DNA from: Pseudomonadota bacterium
Lineage (GTDB): Bacteria; Pseudomonadota; Alphaproteobacteria; Acetobacterales; Acetobacteraceae
Direction: 5' to 3'
DNA length: 64,000 nt
Assembly: GCA_021818505.1 (NCBI GenBank)
Contig: JAKADX010000006.1
Span: 62,001 to 126,000 of the forward strand
A program made the position numbers and the translations under genes. Shown piece by piece: positions 52,758 to 62,663 of this stretch. Every line of letters begins with the position of its first letter. Within the stretch, counting starts at the first letter, position 1. The notes under the pieces were generated by a model that was not told where the DNA came from, did no database searches, and was given only the letters and a program-made list of their open reading frames with translations.

Positions 52758-54283
52758 CAGCCCGGCTGCTTACCGGTGTCCGGCTTCAGCGACAGCGGCA
52801 CCCAGCGCAACCCCTCGCTGCTCTGCACGAGGAACAGCACGGAGGCACGGCCGGCCTTACGCACTTTTTCGACGCGATCCTGCACGTCGGCGGGGGTGCT
52901 CACGTCCTCCTGCTGCACCTCCACGATCACGTCGCCTGGCTTCAGCCCACGCTCGGCGGCCGGGGTGCCGGGGCCCACGTCGGTGATGAGCACGCCTTTC
53001 TGGTCCTGGCCGATCTGGAACTTGTCGCGCGCATCCGGCGTGATCGGCGAGAGCTTCAGGCCCAGCGCGGAGAGTTGCAGCGGCTTGGACGGCATCGCCT
53101 GGTCGGGCTTGGTGGAGGCAAGCTGCGTCTGCTGGTCGTCGGGCAGTTCGCCGACCTTGACCGACAGCGTATCTTCCTTGCCGTCGCGCCAGACCGTCAC
53201 CGGCACTTCCTTGTTGATCTCGGTCTCGGCGACGATCCGCGGCAGCGCGTGCATGTCCTTCACGTCCTGACCGCCGAACTTGAGAATGATGTCGCCGTTG
53301 TGCAGCTTGGCCTTGGCGGCCGGACCGTTGTCATCCACCGACGCGATCATGGCGCCGTGCGGCTCCTTCATCCCCAGGCTCTCGGCGATGTCCGGGGTGA
53401 CCTGCTGGATCTTCACGCCCAGCCAGCCGCGCCGCGGATGGCCATAGTCGCGCAACTGCTCGACCACCGTCTTGGCCAGGCTCGCCGGGATCGAGAAGCC
53501 GATGCCGATGGAGCCGCCGGAGGGTGAGTAGATCGCGGTGTTGATGCCGATCACCTCGCCGTCCATGTTGAACAGCGGGCCACCGGAATTGCCGCGGTTG
53601 ATCGGCGCATCAGTCTGGATGAAATTGTCGTAGGGTCCCTGCTGGATGTCGCGCCCGCGGGCGGAAATGATGCCCGCGGTGACGGTGCCGCCCAGGCCGA
53701 ACGGGTTGCCGATGGCAAGCACCCAGTCGCCCACGCGCGACTTGTCGGAATCGCCGAAGGCCAGCGCCGGCAGCGGCTTGTCCGGCTTCACTTTCAGCAC
53801 GGCGATATCGGTCTTGGTGTCGCGGCCGACCACCGCGGCCTTCAGCGTGGTGCCGTCCTGCAGCGTCACCGTGATCTCATCCGCCCCATCGATGACGTGA
53901 TTGTTGGTGACCACGATCCCCGCCGGATCGATGATGAAGCCCGAGCCGAGGCTCTGCAGCTTGCGCGGCGGCGTCTGCGGGTTGTCGCGGTTGCGGCGGT
54001 TGCGTTCGAGGAAGTCACGGAACAATTGCTCGAACGGCGAGCCGGGCGGGAACTGTGGCAGGTCCGGCCCCAGGCTCGGCCGGTCGGTGTTCTGCGCCAT
54101 CACGGTCTGGCTGGAGGAGACGTTGACGACCGCCGGCAGAAGCCGCGCCGCCAGATCGGCGAAGCTGTCCGGCGCCGGCCGGGCGGCCGCCGGCTCGACG
54201 TAACCGGGCATCGCCGGCAGTGCGATCGCCGTCGCCAGCGCCAGTGAGACGGCACGAACGGCACGGAGTTTTACGCTACGCAT
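52757..54283 (-). CDS. degP: Do/DegP-type periplasmic serine protease
   Basis: A 508-residue protein with signal peptide (MRSVKLRAVRAVSLALATAIALPAMPG) and start at 54283 after GAGGGACA; the ATG at 54340 is too far upstream. Trypsin-like domain with the catalytic triad: His in VVTNNHVIDG, Asp in DTKTDIAVLKV, Ser in NRGNSGGPLFN. Two PDZ domains follow (GWLGVKIQQVTPDIAESLGM and GVLITDVGPGTPAAERGLKPGD). It degrades or refolds misfolded envelope proteins. It is on the same strand as and downstream of hflK-hflC, forming an envelope proteolysis group. Confidence 0.94.
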   Translation of the reverse strand: MRSVKLRAVRAVSLALATAIALPAMPGYVEPAAARPAPDSFADLAARLLPAVVNVSSSQTVMAQNTDRPSLGPDLPQFPPGSPFEQLFRDFLERNRRNRDNPQTPPRKLQSLGSGFIIDPAGIVVTNNHVIDGADEITVTLQDGTTLKAAVVGRDTKTDIAVLKVKPDKPLPALAFGDSDKSRVGDWVLAIGNPFGLGGTVTAGIISARGRDIQQGPYDNFIQTDAPINRGNSGGPLFNMDGEVIGINTAIYSPSGGSIGIGFSIPASLAKTVVEQLRDYGHPRRGWLGVKIQQVTPDIAESLGMKEPHGAMIASVDDNGPAAKAKLHNGDIILKFGGQDVKDMHALPRIVAETEINKEVPVTVWRDGKEDTLSVKVGELPDDQQTQLASTKPDQAMPSKPLQLSALGLKLSPITPDARDKFQIGQDQKGVLITDVGPGTPAAERGLKPGDVIVEVQQEDVSTPADVQDRVEKVRKAGRASVLFLVQSSEGLRWVPLSLKPDTGKQPG

Positions 54284-54373
54284 CTTGATCTGTCCCTCGG
54301 GGCTGGGCAGCAATGTTGGCATCATGGCACGTCTCGGCAAGCGGCGTCGCCGTGGTCGCGCGGGCGCGCGATC

Positions 54374-55303
54374 TCACGGCGAGCCGGCCGCCGGCGGAGC
54401 GGTGTTCGCGGCGGGCGCGGGCAGGTCGCCGTCGCCGGGACGCGGCGCCCGGTTCAGGAGCTTCAGGAAGTCGTCCCCCGGCGTCAGCACCAGCCGGGAC
54501 GTGCCGGAGGCGAACGCCTCGCGATAGGCCTGCAAAGTCCGCCAGGTCTGGAAAAAGCCGGGATCCTGCCCGACCGCGCCGGCATAGGTGGCGATCGACT
54601 TTGCCTCGCCCTCGCCGCGCAGGCGGTCGGCGGTGGCGCGTGCGTCCGCCAGCAGCACCGTCCGTTCCCGGTCGGCGTTGGCGCGGATTTTCGCGGCCGC
54701 CTCGGCGCCCTCGGCGCGTGCCTGCTTGGCGACGCGCTCGCGCTCGGACTGCATCCGCGCCAGCACTGCCTGCGTGTTCTCTTCCGGAAGGTCGGCGCGG
54801 CGGATGCGCACGTCCTCGACCACGATGCCGAAATTGCGCATCTCGGCATTCGACTGGTCGCGGATCAGCCCCATGATGCGACCGCGCTGCACCGACAGCA
54901 CGTTGAACAACTGCTCATTGCCGAGCACGCGCCGCAAGGCCGAGGACACCACCGAATTCAGCCGCGCGCGGATGCCTTCCTCGCCGACCCCCACCGCCTG
55001 GTAGTAGCGCAGGGGATCGACGATGCGGAAACGCGCGAAGCTGTCCACGATCAGGCGGCGCTGGTCGCCAAGGATGACTTCCTCGGGCGGCACCTCATAG
55101 TCGAGCAGGCGGCGGTCGAACGTGATCACCGACTGCATGAACGGCAGTTTGGCATGCAGCCCCGGCTTTTCGATCACGCGCACCGGCTGACCGAACTGCG
55201 TGATCAGCGCCTGTTCGGTCTGCGTCACCGTGAACAGCGAGGCACTGGCGAGCACGACGACGACGAACGCCGCGGCGATCGCGATGATGACGCTGCGGCT
55301 CAT
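54374..55303 (-). CDS. hflC: HflC, FtsH protease modulator
   Basis: A 309-residue SPFH/band-7 protein with an N-terminal membrane anchor (SVIIAIAAAFVVVVLASASLF), then VTQTEQALITQFGQPVRV, DRRLLDYEVPPEEVILGDQ and the long helix with ERVAKQARAEGAEAAAKIRANADRE. It ends in a Pro/Ala-rich tail. With HflK it forms the ring around FtsH that restricts access to membrane substrates. Its start overlaps the hflK stop by four bases. Confidence 0.93.
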   Translation of the reverse strand: MSRSVIIAIAAAFVVVVLASASLFTVTQTEQALITQFGQPVRVIEKPGLHAKLPFMQSVITFDRRLLDYEVPPEEVILGDQRRLIVDSFARFRIVDPLRYYQAVGVGEEGIRARLNSVVSSALRRVLGNEQLFNVLSVQRGRIMGLIRDQSNAEMRNFGIVVEDVRIRRADLPEENTQAVLARMQSERERVAKQARAEGAEAAAKIRANADRERTVLLADARATADRLRGEGEAKSIATYAGAVGQDPGFFQTWRTLQAYREAFASGTSRLVLTPGDDFLKLLNRAPRPGDGDLPAPAANTAPPAAGSP

Positions 55304-56520
55304 TGCCCGCCTCCCGCCGATACCGCCGGGGGTCGGGCGGGCGGCGCGGGCCGACCGGTCTCGTTGAGCGGCAGGAACGGCACGATGCCCCGCAGGTTCT
55401 GGTCCACCACCACGGCAGGCGTGCGGCTCAGAATGTCCTGCATCGTTTCGATATAGAGGCGGCGCAGTGTCACGTCCTTGGCGGCATCATAGGCCTTGAG
55501 CACCGATAGAAACCGCTGCGCCTGGCCCGTCGCCTCGGCGATCGCGGCCTGGCGCTGCGCATCCGCCTCGGCGACGATGCGCGCGGCGTCGCCGCGGGCG
55601 CGTGGCACGATGTCGTTGGCGTACGACTGGGCCTCATTGCGCACCCTGTCGGCATCGGTGTTGGCGCGCTGCACGTCTCGGAAGCTGTCGATCACCGCCG
55701 CGGGCGGATCGACCTTCTGCAACTGCACCTGCGTGACCTCGATGCCCGTGCCGTACTGGTCGAGGATGTACTGCACGCCTTTCATCACGTCGGTTTCGAT
55801 CTTGGCGCGTCCCTCGGTCAACGCGAACTGGATCTGTGACTGGCCGATCTCCTCGCGCATCACGCTCTCGGCCGCGGACTTGACGGTGTAGGCGGGGTGG
55901 CGTGTCTTGAACAGGAAGTCGGCGGCGTTGCGGATACGCCAGAACACCGCGAAGTCGATGTCGACGATGTTCTCATCTCCGGTGAGCATCAGACTCTCGG
56001 CCAGCACATCCCGCCCGGCCGCATCGCGCCCCTCCTCGATCGGAGCGTCGGCGCTGCCGCGGGCGGAGCGATATCCGATCTCGATGCGGTTGATGCGCGT
56101 GACCTTGGGCAGCAGCACCGTCTCGACGGGCCAGGGGATGTGATAGTTCAGGCCGGGCAGCGAGGTCCGGTTGAGCGCGCCGAAGCGAAGCACCACGCCC
56201 TGTTCGTCGGCCTGCACGCGATAGAACCCGCTGAGCAGCCACAGCGCCACAACGCCGGCCACCACCAGCGCCAGCCCGCGTCCGCCACCCCCTCCGCCGC
56301 GCCGCCTGCCGAACGGCGGCAGCAATCCGCGCAGCCACGCCTGAAGACGGCCGATCATCTCATCGACATCGGGCAGCGGCCCGCCCGGCCCTCCGCCGCC
56401 GCCCCACGGGCCTTTCGGTCCGCCGCCACCCCCGCCGGTCTGGCGCGGGCCGTCCTTCGGCGTACCGGGGGGAGGTCCCCACGGGCTGCCCCCGCCGGGG
56501 CCGCCATTGTTCCAGGACAT
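55300..56520 (-). CDS. hflK: HflK, FtsH protease modulator
   Basis: A 406-residue SPFH protein starting MSWNNGGPGGGSPWG, the Gly/Pro-rich cytoplasmic N-terminus seen in HflK. A membrane helix lies near 82-100 (LALVVAGVVALWLLSGFY), then VQADEQGVVLRFGALNRTSLPGLNYHIPWPVE, IGYRSARG and DENIVDIDFAVFWRI. The long coiled-coil helix carries RGDAARIVAEADAQRQAAIAEATGQ. It partners HflC, encoded directly downstream. The frame upstream to 56592 is not coding. It diverges from mrp. Confidence 0.93.
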   Translation of the reverse strand: MSWNNGGPGGGSPWGPPPGTPKDGPRQTGGGGGGPKGPWGGGGGPGGPLPDVDEMIGRLQAWLRGLLPPFGRRRGGGGGGRGLALVVAGVVALWLLSGFYRVQADEQGVVLRFGALNRTSLPGLNYHIPWPVETVLLPKVTRINRIEIGYRSARGSADAPIEEGRDAAGRDVLAESLMLTGDENIVDIDFAVFWRIRNAADFLFKTRHPAYTVKSAAESVMREEIGQSQIQFALTEGRAKIETDVMKGVQYILDQYGTGIEVTQVQLQKVDPPAAVIDSFRDVQRANTDADRVRNEAQSYANDIVPRARGDAARIVAEADAQRQAAIAEATGQAQRFLSVLKAYDAAKDVTLRRLYIETMQDILSRTPAVVVDQNLRGIVPFLPLNETGRPAPPARPPAVSAGGGQ

Positions 56521-56678
56521 CGGGCCGGAGTGCTCCTTCCGCATACCGTAATCGGCGGGCCATCGGGCGCGCCGGTGCTGCCCTGCCGCCACGAGCCATT
56601 GGCAGGACGCCGTGAGGGCGCCATATCGGCGCCGCTGCGTCGCTGCATAATGACGCGCTTCAAGAGGTTTTCAAGCGC

Positions 56679-57809
56679 ATGAGCACGTCCCTCTCCGCCG
56701 AAACTCTACGCGAGGCGCTGCGCGACATCGCCGACCCGGCCACCGGCCAGGACATCGTCGCCGCCGGGCTGGTCGAGGCGATCGAGTTGCGCGGCGGCCT
56801 GGTGCATGTCTCCCTGCTCACCGACCGCCAGCGCGCGCCGGCGATGGAGCCGGTGTGCCGCGCGGTGGAGAAGCGGCTGGCGCGCGAGGCGGGGGTGCAG
56901 AACGTCACCGCCGTGCTGACCGCCCACAAGCCGGCGGCCGCCGCCCAGCAGCCGCCGGCGCAGGCACACGGGCACGCACACGGCCAGCACGCCGCCCGCC
57001 CGCCGCTGCTGGCCGAGGTCGGCGCGGTGGTCGCGGTGGCGTCGGGCAAGGGCGGCGTCGGCAAATCGACGGTCGCGGTGAACCTCGCCGTGGCGCTGGC
57101 GCAGATGGGGCTGCGGGTGGGCCTGCTGGACGCTGATATCTACGGCCCCAGCCTGCCCAGGATGCTGGGCCTCGCACGCAAGCCCGAGGTGCGCGGCGAC
57201 CGGATGCTGCCGCTGCCGGCCTGGGGGCTGAAGGCGATGTCGATCGGCTTCCTGGTCGATGAGGAGACGGCGATGATCTGGCGCGGCCCGATGGTGATGG
57301 GCGCGCTGGAGCAGATGATGGGCCAGGTCGAGTGGGGTCCGCTCGACATCATGATCGTGGATATGCCGCCCGGCACCGGGGATGCACAGCTTACCATGGC
57401 GCAGCGCGTGGCGCTGGCCGGCGCCGTGATCGTCTCCACGCCGCAGGACGTGGCCCTGGCCGACGCGCGCCGCGGCGTGCGCATGTTCGAGCGTACGCGC
57501 GTCCCGGTGCTCGGCATCGTCGAGAACATGAGCTTCTTCTGCTGCCCCAATTGCGGCCACCGCTCCGACATCTTCGGCCACGGCGGGGCGAAGGCGGAGG
57601 CACACCGGCTGGGCACCGAGTTCCTCGGCGAGGTGCCGCTGCTGCTCGATATCCGCAATTCGGGCGACGCCGGCGAACCGATCGCCGCCGCCGCGCCCGA
57701 AAGCGAGGCCGGCCGCGCCTTCGCCGCTCTGGCCGGGCGCGTCTGGGCCAAGCTGCCGGCGGGGCGCGGCAAGCCGGCCGCCGCCGGGCCGCGCATCGTG
57801 GTGGAGTGA
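56679..57809 (+). CDS. mrp: Mrp/ApbC/NBP35-type iron-sulfur cluster carrier ATPase
   Basis: A 376-residue protein. The N-terminal MIP18/DUF59 domain (about 5-90) is followed by an Ala/His-rich linker (AHGHAHGQHAARP), the deviant Walker A GKGGVGKST near 124, DADIYGPSLPRMLG, DIMIVDMPPGTGDAQLT and the cluster-binding CxxC in FFCCPNCGH. It delivers [4Fe-4S] clusters to apoproteins. It is monocistronic, divergent from hflK and convergent with a sugar-binding protein gene 15 bases away. Confidence 0.93.
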   Translation: MSTSLSAETLREALRDIADPATGQDIVAAGLVEAIELRGGLVHVSLLTDRQRAPAMEPVCRAVEKRLAREAGVQNVTAVLTAHKPAAAAQQPPAQAHGHAHGQHAARPPLLAEVGAVVAVASGKGGVGKSTVAVNLAVALAQMGLRVGLLDADIYGPSLPRMLGLARKPEVRGDRMLPLPAWGLKAMSIGFLVDEETAMIWRGPMVMGALEQMMGQVEWGPLDIMIVDMPPGTGDAQLTMAQRVALAGAVIVSTPQDVALADARRGVRMFERTRVPVLGIVENMSFFCCPNCGHRSDIFGHGGAKAEAHRLGTEFLGEVPLLLDIRNSGDAGEPIAAAAPESEAGRAFAALAGRVWAKLPAGRGKPAAAGPRIVVE

Positions 57810-57824
57810 ACGGCCGGCAGCGCC

Positions 57825-58850
57825 TCAGGTCTTGATCTTGTTGCCCCACAATGTCGGGCTGGAGGCGTTGGCGCGGGTCACGATCGGCGCCGGCAGCAGG
57901 TCCATCGGGCTGCCCGCGTGGTCGATGATGCGGCTGTCGTGGTCGGTCGGGCCGGGCTGGAACCGCTCCCCCTTCAGCGCGGCCTGAAGGTAGCGCAGGC
58001 CGTAGGTGACATAGAGGTCGAGCGGCTCGGAGATGGCGGCATCGAGATAGCCGGCGCGGATGCGTTGCAGCGCCAGCGGCGTGCCGTCGAGGCTGACCAG
58101 CATGATGTGCCGCGGCGCGCCCACCGGCGTCAGCCGGTTCGCTGCCTTCAGCCCGTTGAGAACGCCCGGCAGCATGACGGCGTCGCTCTGGATATAGATC
58201 GCGGCGAGGTCCGGCGTCGCCTGCGCGACGTTGCGGGCGATCGACGCGGCGCGGTCGGGCTTGCCGTCGGTCGCTTGCTCGATCAGGCTGATCGCCGGAT
58301 AGTCCTTGCGGATGCAGTCAGCAAAGCCGGCGGCGCGATCGCGGGCAGCGCTGGTGCCCTGGCTGCCCAGCATCGAGAGTACGATGCCGACGCCCTCGAT
58401 CTGCCGGCCGATCAGATGGCAGGCATCCTCGGCCATCCGCCGGTCGTCGGCGCGCACGATCATCGCCACCTTGCCCGACGAGGGCGCGGTATCGATCGCG
58501 ACCACCGGCACGTCGCGGGCGGCGGCCGCGTCCAGCGCCGGCACGATGGCGTCGCGGTCGATGGGGACGGCAAGCAGGCCCTGCGCGCCGCCGGCCAGCA
58601 ACTTGCGGATGTCGGCGACCTGGCGGGCGGCGTTTCCGTTCGCGTCGGTGATAGGCAGCACTTTCAGCCCGGCCTTGCGGGCGACCGCGATGGTGAAGTC
58701 CGCCTGAATCGCCTGGAACGGATCGGCCAGCAGCCCCGCCGAATAGCCGATCGTCACCGGCTTTGCCGGCTCCGCCGCCAGCCCGACGGCCGCCACGACC
58801 ACGACGACCATGGCCGCCGCGAAGGAAGCGAACGCGGATCGGCTGCCCAT
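57825..58850 (-). CDS. Periplasmic sugar-binding protein (RbsB/Peripla_BP_4 type)
   Basis: A 341-residue protein with signal peptide (MGSRSAFASFAAAMVVVVVAAVGLAAEPA) and fold motifs VTIGYSAGLLADPFQAIQADF, DIRKLLAGGAQGLLAVPIDRDAIVPALDAA, VPVVAIDTAP, GTSAARDRAAGFADCI and HIMLVSLDGTPLALQRIRAGYLDAAISEPLDLY. No permease or ATPase is adjacent. The ATPase gene cut by the right edge is 4.6 kb upstream on the same strand, so it may serve that transporter. It differs clearly from the binding protein at 10697. Confidence 0.83.
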   Translation of the reverse strand: MGSRSAFASFAAAMVVVVVAAVGLAAEPAKPVTIGYSAGLLADPFQAIQADFTIAVARKAGLKVLPITDANGNAARQVADIRKLLAGGAQGLLAVPIDRDAIVPALDAAAARDVPVVAIDTAPSSGKVAMIVRADDRRMAEDACHLIGRQIEGVGIVLSMLGSQGTSAARDRAAGFADCIRKDYPAISLIEQATDGKPDRAASIARNVAQATPDLAAIYIQSDAVMLPGVLNGLKAANRLTPVGAPRHIMLVSLDGTPLALQRIRAGYLDAAISEPLDLYVTYGLRYLQAALKGERFQPGPTDHDSRIIDHAGSPMDLLPAPIVTRANASSPTLWGNKIKT

Positions 58851-58934
58851 GTCGCTGCTCCGGTTCGTGCCCGTCGGACCCGGCGCAGACCTTTTCGTGT
58901 GGCCCGCGCGGCTGTCAAGCGCGCGACGCCGACC

Positions 58935-60248
58935 TCACGCGGCGGTGAGGCGGTGCGCGCCGAAGCCAGGAATCCGGCGGATCGCGTCCTTCACCTGATC
59001 GGTGGTGATCAGCCGCGTACATTCGAACTGGCGTGCCGTGCCGGCATGACGCGGGCACCACAGGAAGTCCTTGTGGTCAAAGCGCAACCGCATGTCGTTC
59101 CAGCAGCCGTTGCAGGTATGATAGTTAATGATTCGATATGGTGTCGCGAATTCGTTGACGGGATGCGTAAATCCGCTGATCATCACCACCGGCGTGCCGA
59201 CCGCCCAGGCAAGCCATGACAGACCGCTCGAGAGTCCAACGAAGAACGCCGCGTACCTGATCCAGCGCGCCCGTTCCAGCAGCGGCCGGTCACCGGTCTG
59301 GTCCTCCGCCCCGTGCGGGATGTGGTTCCACACCAGCCCGGTGCCGTGCACCTGCTTCTGGTCGATGCACACCACGCGATAACCGTGCTGCTTGAGGAAG
59401 GCGATGACCTCGTGCCAGCCGTGCGGATTGTTCCAGGTCTTGCATTGCGTCGTGCTCTGGGTGGCAATCACCACATAGGGTTCGTCCAGCGGCGCGCCCG
59501 CCTCCAGCGGCGAGAGCAGCGGTGGCTCCTCGGTCGGATCGACTCCCAGAATGTAGCCGGCGGTGCGGTGCAGCCCGACCAAGCGGAAGTCGCTCGGCTG
59601 CCACACCGCGCCCTCATCGTCGAAGAACAGGCCGACATAGTACGTGGCGTAGTAGCTTTCGGGCTTGACCGCCTCGTGCGTGACGAAGCGGATATCGGGA
59701 TAGGCACCGGCGAACAGCGGGATCAGCCGCTCCGCGATGCCGACGGTCAGCCGGCAGAGGTGGCGGCGCTGGAACTTGATCGCGTAGGGCAACCAGCCGA
59801 TGGTGTCGCCCAACGTGCCGACCGGCAGCAGGATCAGCACCTCTCGCCCAGCGGCATCGTAGTCATGCGTGAGGACCGGCTTGTCGTCCTGCGTCACCTC
59901 GATGCGGAAGCGGACGAAGTAGCGCTTGGTGCTGTTGACGGCGCCCGATACAAGCTCGGTGCGGAACAACACGTTGGCGGTGTCGAGGTCGCGCAGCACC
60001 ACGCGCCACGGCCGATCGCCGGCGGGAAGCATGACGCGGCAGCCCTCGTTGAAATCGAAGCGAATGCCGTCCGGCCCGCGTTGCGTCGGCTGCGCGGACG
60101 GTGCCGGATAGGCACGCTTGGACGGGTCGCCGGCGGAGACGGGGCCGGCTGCCGACGCGGCCGCGGATGACCCGGCCGCCTGGACTGCGGCACTCTCGGT
60201 GCTGCGTTCGGCCGGTGCGGCGGACGCTTCGACCTGGGTGATGAGCAT
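58935..60248 (-). CDS. Autotransporter strand-loop-strand O-heptosyltransferase (BAHT, TibC/Aah-like)
   Basis: A 437-residue cytoplasmic glycosyltransferase. A 60-residue Ala/Ser/Pro-rich N-terminus precedes the family core: FNEGCRVMLPAG, VLILLPVGTLGDTIGWLPYAIKFQ (GT9-like nucleotide-sugar half), YVVIATQSTTQCKTWNNPHGW, GLSSGLSWLAWAVGTPVVMISGF, and the iron/zinc cysteine cluster C-x2-C-x15-C-x11-C starting NGCWNDMRLRFDHKDFLWCP. These match BAHT enzymes that load heptose onto serines of AIDA/TibA-type passenger repeats. No such autotransporter is in the window, so the protein target is unknown. About 270 bases upstream hold no gene. Confidence 0.85.
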   Translation of the reverse strand: MLITQVEASAAPAERSTESAAVQAAGSSAAASAAGPVSAGDPSKRAYPAPSAQPTQRGPDGIRFDFNEGCRVMLPAGDRPWRVVLRDLDTANVLFRTELVSGAVNSTKRYFVRFRIEVTQDDKPVLTHDYDAAGREVLILLPVGTLGDTIGWLPYAIKFQRRHLCRLTVGIAERLIPLFAGAYPDIRFVTHEAVKPESYYATYYVGLFFDDEGAVWQPSDFRLVGLHRTAGYILGVDPTEEPPLLSPLEAGAPLDEPYVVIATQSTTQCKTWNNPHGWHEVIAFLKQHGYRVVCIDQKQVHGTGLVWNHIPHGAEDQTGDRPLLERARWIRYAAFFVGLSSGLSWLAWAVGTPVVMISGFTHPVNEFATPYRIINYHTCNGCWNDMRLRFDHKDFLWCPRHAGTARQFECTRLITTDQVKDAIRRIPGFGAHRLTAA

Positions 60249-60521
60249 CGGGCTGTTCCGTGCGTTACGGGACGCGGCGGGGAGATTGCCTCGCGGGGTC
60301 GTGAAAGGACCACCGCACGCCGGTCCGCGTCAAGCCGACACTGCGGCTCCGTCAGCGGTCATTCGTCGCGCGGCGTGGGTTTGGGCACCGGACTGGCCGG
60401 AAACAACGTCAGCAACGGCCCGATCCGCCGCATGCCTTCAACCCTGACCACGAACACCCGGACATGGCGAGGACCAGCGCCCGGCAAGAACACATCTGCC
60501 GTCTGCGACGCCGTCGTCACG

Positions 60522-61394
60522 CTATCCGGCAAAGCGCGGCTCCGGCAGTCCGCGCACGCCGGCATCCACCGCAAGCACGCCGCCTGCCCAGGGTTGCCGC
60601 GCCAGCGCGGACCCCGACAGATCCCAGACTGCCGACGTCACGTAGAGCGTGGCGAGGTCCGCGCCGCCGAAAGCGCAGCTTGTCGGTTTCTGGACCGGCA
60701 GTTCCACCACGCGGTCCACGCGCCCGTCCGGCGCGTAGCGCACCACGCACCAGCCGTCCCAGCGGGCATTCCAGAGGTAACCCTCAGCGTCAATTGTCGA
60801 GCCATCCGGCACGCCAGCCACGTCTTTCGCCGCACTGAACGCACGCTTGTTGGCGATGGCGCCGGTCGCGCGATCGTAGTCGTAGGCGTAAATCAGCCCA
60901 TCGAGCGTGTCCGCGAAATAGAATACGCGGTCATCGGGACTCCAGGCCAGCGAGTTGGGAACGCCGATCGCGCCGTCCATGCGGTGCACGCTGCGGTCCG
61001 GGTCGAGGCGATAGAGCGAGCCGGTATGTTCCTTCAGCCGGTCGTCCATCGTGCCGGCCCAGAAACGCCCGGCGCGGTCGCATTTTCCGTCGTTGAAGCG
61101 GTTGCGCGCGATCATCGCCTCCGGCCGCGCGATCCATTCGATCGCGCCGCTCGCCGGATCGAAGAACGCAAAGCCGGACGCGAACGCGCACACCAACCCA
61201 CCTGACCGCCGGATGGCGTAGCTGCCGATGCGCTCGGGAAACTGCCAGTCGCGCACCAGACCCGTCGCGTGGTCGCGCCGGAACAGCCGGCAGCCTTCGA
61301 TATCAACCCAATAGAGCGCCTGTTCCGCCACGTCCCACACCGGCCCTTCGCCAAGCCGGTTGCGGGCATCGACAAGCAGCCGGATATCGGTCAT
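60522..61394 (-). CDS. SMP-30/gluconolactonase/LRE family lactonase
   Basis: A 290-residue six-bladed beta-propeller. The metal and catalytic residues of the family are present: Glu in RLGEGPVWD, Asn in [20 protein letters not shown], Asn in [11 protein letters not shown] and Asp in [15 protein letters not shown]. It hydrolyses sugar 1,4- or 1,5-lactones. The start at 61394 overlaps the dehydratase stop by four bases. With the SDR and dehydratase it completes an oxidation-lactonase-dehydration sequence on one sugar. Confidence 0.9.
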   Translation of the reverse strand: MTDIRLLVDARNRLGEGPVWDVAEQALYWVDIEGCRLFRRDHATGLVRDWQFPERIGSYAIRRSGGLVCAFASGFAFFDPASGAIEWIARPEAMIARNRFNDGKCDRAGRFWAGTMDDRLKEHTGSLYRLDPDRSVHRMDGAIGVPNSLAWSPDDRVFYFADTLDGLIYAYDYDRATGAIANKRAFSAAKDVAGVPDGSTIDAEGYLWNARWDGWCVVRYAPDGRVDRVVELPVQKPTSCAFGGADLATLYVTSAVWDLSGSALARQPWAGGVLAVDAGVRGLPEPRFAG

Positions 61395-62662
61395 GCGTTT
61401 GCCTCCCACGCGAAAGCCAGCTTCGGCGACGGCACGGCCGGATCAGCCCAATCGCCGTTGGGCACCAGCGGATACCAGCCGGGACGCGACGGATCGCGGT
61501 CATACGCGTAGCCGCCGGTACGACGATACAGCTCCCCGTAGCGCGCAACCCGTTCGTGATCGAGTGTCACGCCGAGGCCCGGCGCGTCGGGCACCGCGAT
61601 CGCCCCGCCCTGATACGGCAGCTTTCCGCCCCGGATGACGTCGTCGCGCAGATGATGATAGTGCGCGTCGGCGGCGAAGCTCAGATTGGGCAGCACCGCA
61701 CCCAGATGCAGCATGGTGGCAAGCTGGATGCCGAGTTCGCCCGAGGAATGCACCGAAATGCCAGTCTGCATGGTCTCGCATACGCCCGCCGCCTTGACGC
61801 AGGCGCGCACCCCGCCCCAGAATGTCGTGTCGAGCAACACGACGTCCACCGCCGGATCGCGCAGATTGGCGGCAAGCTGCTCGAAATTGACGATCACGGT
61901 GTTGGTGGCGAGGCGGATCGGCACAGCGGCCCGCACCTGCCGCATCCCGTTCAGGCCCCAGGTCGGGTCCTCGTAGTAGTCGTTGCGCAGATCGGCGATC
62001 GCGTGGCCAAAGCGGATCGCCTCCTCGATCGCGAAGGCCGCGTTGGGGTCGAAGCGGACTGTGTCATCGGGAAAGGCCTCGGCGAGCGCGCGGTAGCAGG
62101 CGAGTTCGTGGCGCGGCGGGAACACGCCGCCCTTGAGCTTGTGGCTGCCGAATCCATACGCCACCTTCAACGCCCGCGCGTGCGCCACCAGTTGCTCGGG
62201 CGTGCGCACCTCGTGTGTGCCGGCATCGTCGATGGGGAACCGGAAGAACAGATAGGAGGCGAACGGCACGCGATCACGCAGCTTACCGCCGAGCAGGGCG
62301 TGAACCGGAACGTCGAGCGCGTGGCCGATGATGTCCAGGCACGCGAACTCGATCGCCGCGAGCATCTGCGTGCGGTTGTTGTAGAGGCTGGCTGTGGGAT
62401 TGGCGATGGCGAAGCGCAACGCCTCCAGCCGCATCACGTCGTGTCCGACCAGGTACGATTGCAGCCCGCGGACTGCCGCTTCCGCGCTCTCGCCGCCGCC
62501 GCCCATTTCGCCCAGACCGGTGATGCCGGCATCCGTCTCGACCTCGATGATGGTGCGGACGAAGCGGCCCCAATGCGCGCCGTTGGCGTGGCGCAGCGGC
62601 GCCTCCAGCGGCACCGCGACGGTCGTCGGACGGATGGCGGTGATCCGGATTGGCGTCCGCAC
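61391..62662 (-). CDS. Enolase-superfamily acid-sugar dehydratase, glucarate-dehydratase-like
   Basis: A 423-residue protein of the mandelate racemase/glucarate dehydratase group, starting with GTG at 62662. The barrel residues are visible: KLKGG (Lys pair near 172-176), VRFDPNAAF (Asp), YYEDPTWG (Glu), ATNTVI (Asn) and [11 protein letters not shown] (the catalytic His). Glucarate dehydratases read H-S-N-N-H-L-G-I at the last motif, so specificity is probably for a different aldonic or aldaric acid. It starts one base after the SDR stop and overlaps the lactonase gene by four. Confidence 0.85.
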   Translation of the reverse strand: MRTPIRITAIRPTTVAVPLEAPLRHANGAHWGRFVRTIIEVETDAGITGLGEMGGGGESAEAAVRGLQSYLVGHDVMRLEALRFAIANPTASLYNNRTQMLAAIEFACLDIIGHALDVPVHALLGGKLRDRVPFASYLFFRFPIDDAGTHEVRTPEQLVAHARALKVAYGFGSHKLKGGVFPPRHELACYRALAEAFPDDTVRFDPNAAFAIEEAIRFGHAIADLRNDYYEDPTWGLNGMRQVRAAVPIRLATNTVIVNFEQLAANLRDPAVDVVLLDTTFWGGVRACVKAAGVCETMQTGISVHSSGELGIQLATMLHLGAVLPNLSFAADAHYHHLRDDVIRGGKLPYQGGAIAVPDAPGLGVTLDHERVARYGELYRRTGGYAYDRDPSRPGWYPLVPNGDWADPAVPSPKLAFAWEANA

Positions 62663-62663
62663 G

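Noticed and set aside
56360-56520. Repeat-like glycine codons at the 5' end of hflK
   Set aside because: This is the normal Gly/Pro-rich N-terminus of HflK, not a separate repeat element.
60249-60521. Short frames between the lactonase and heptosyltransferase genes
   Set aside because: No start with a convincing ribosome binding site and no family resemblance; left as intergenic.
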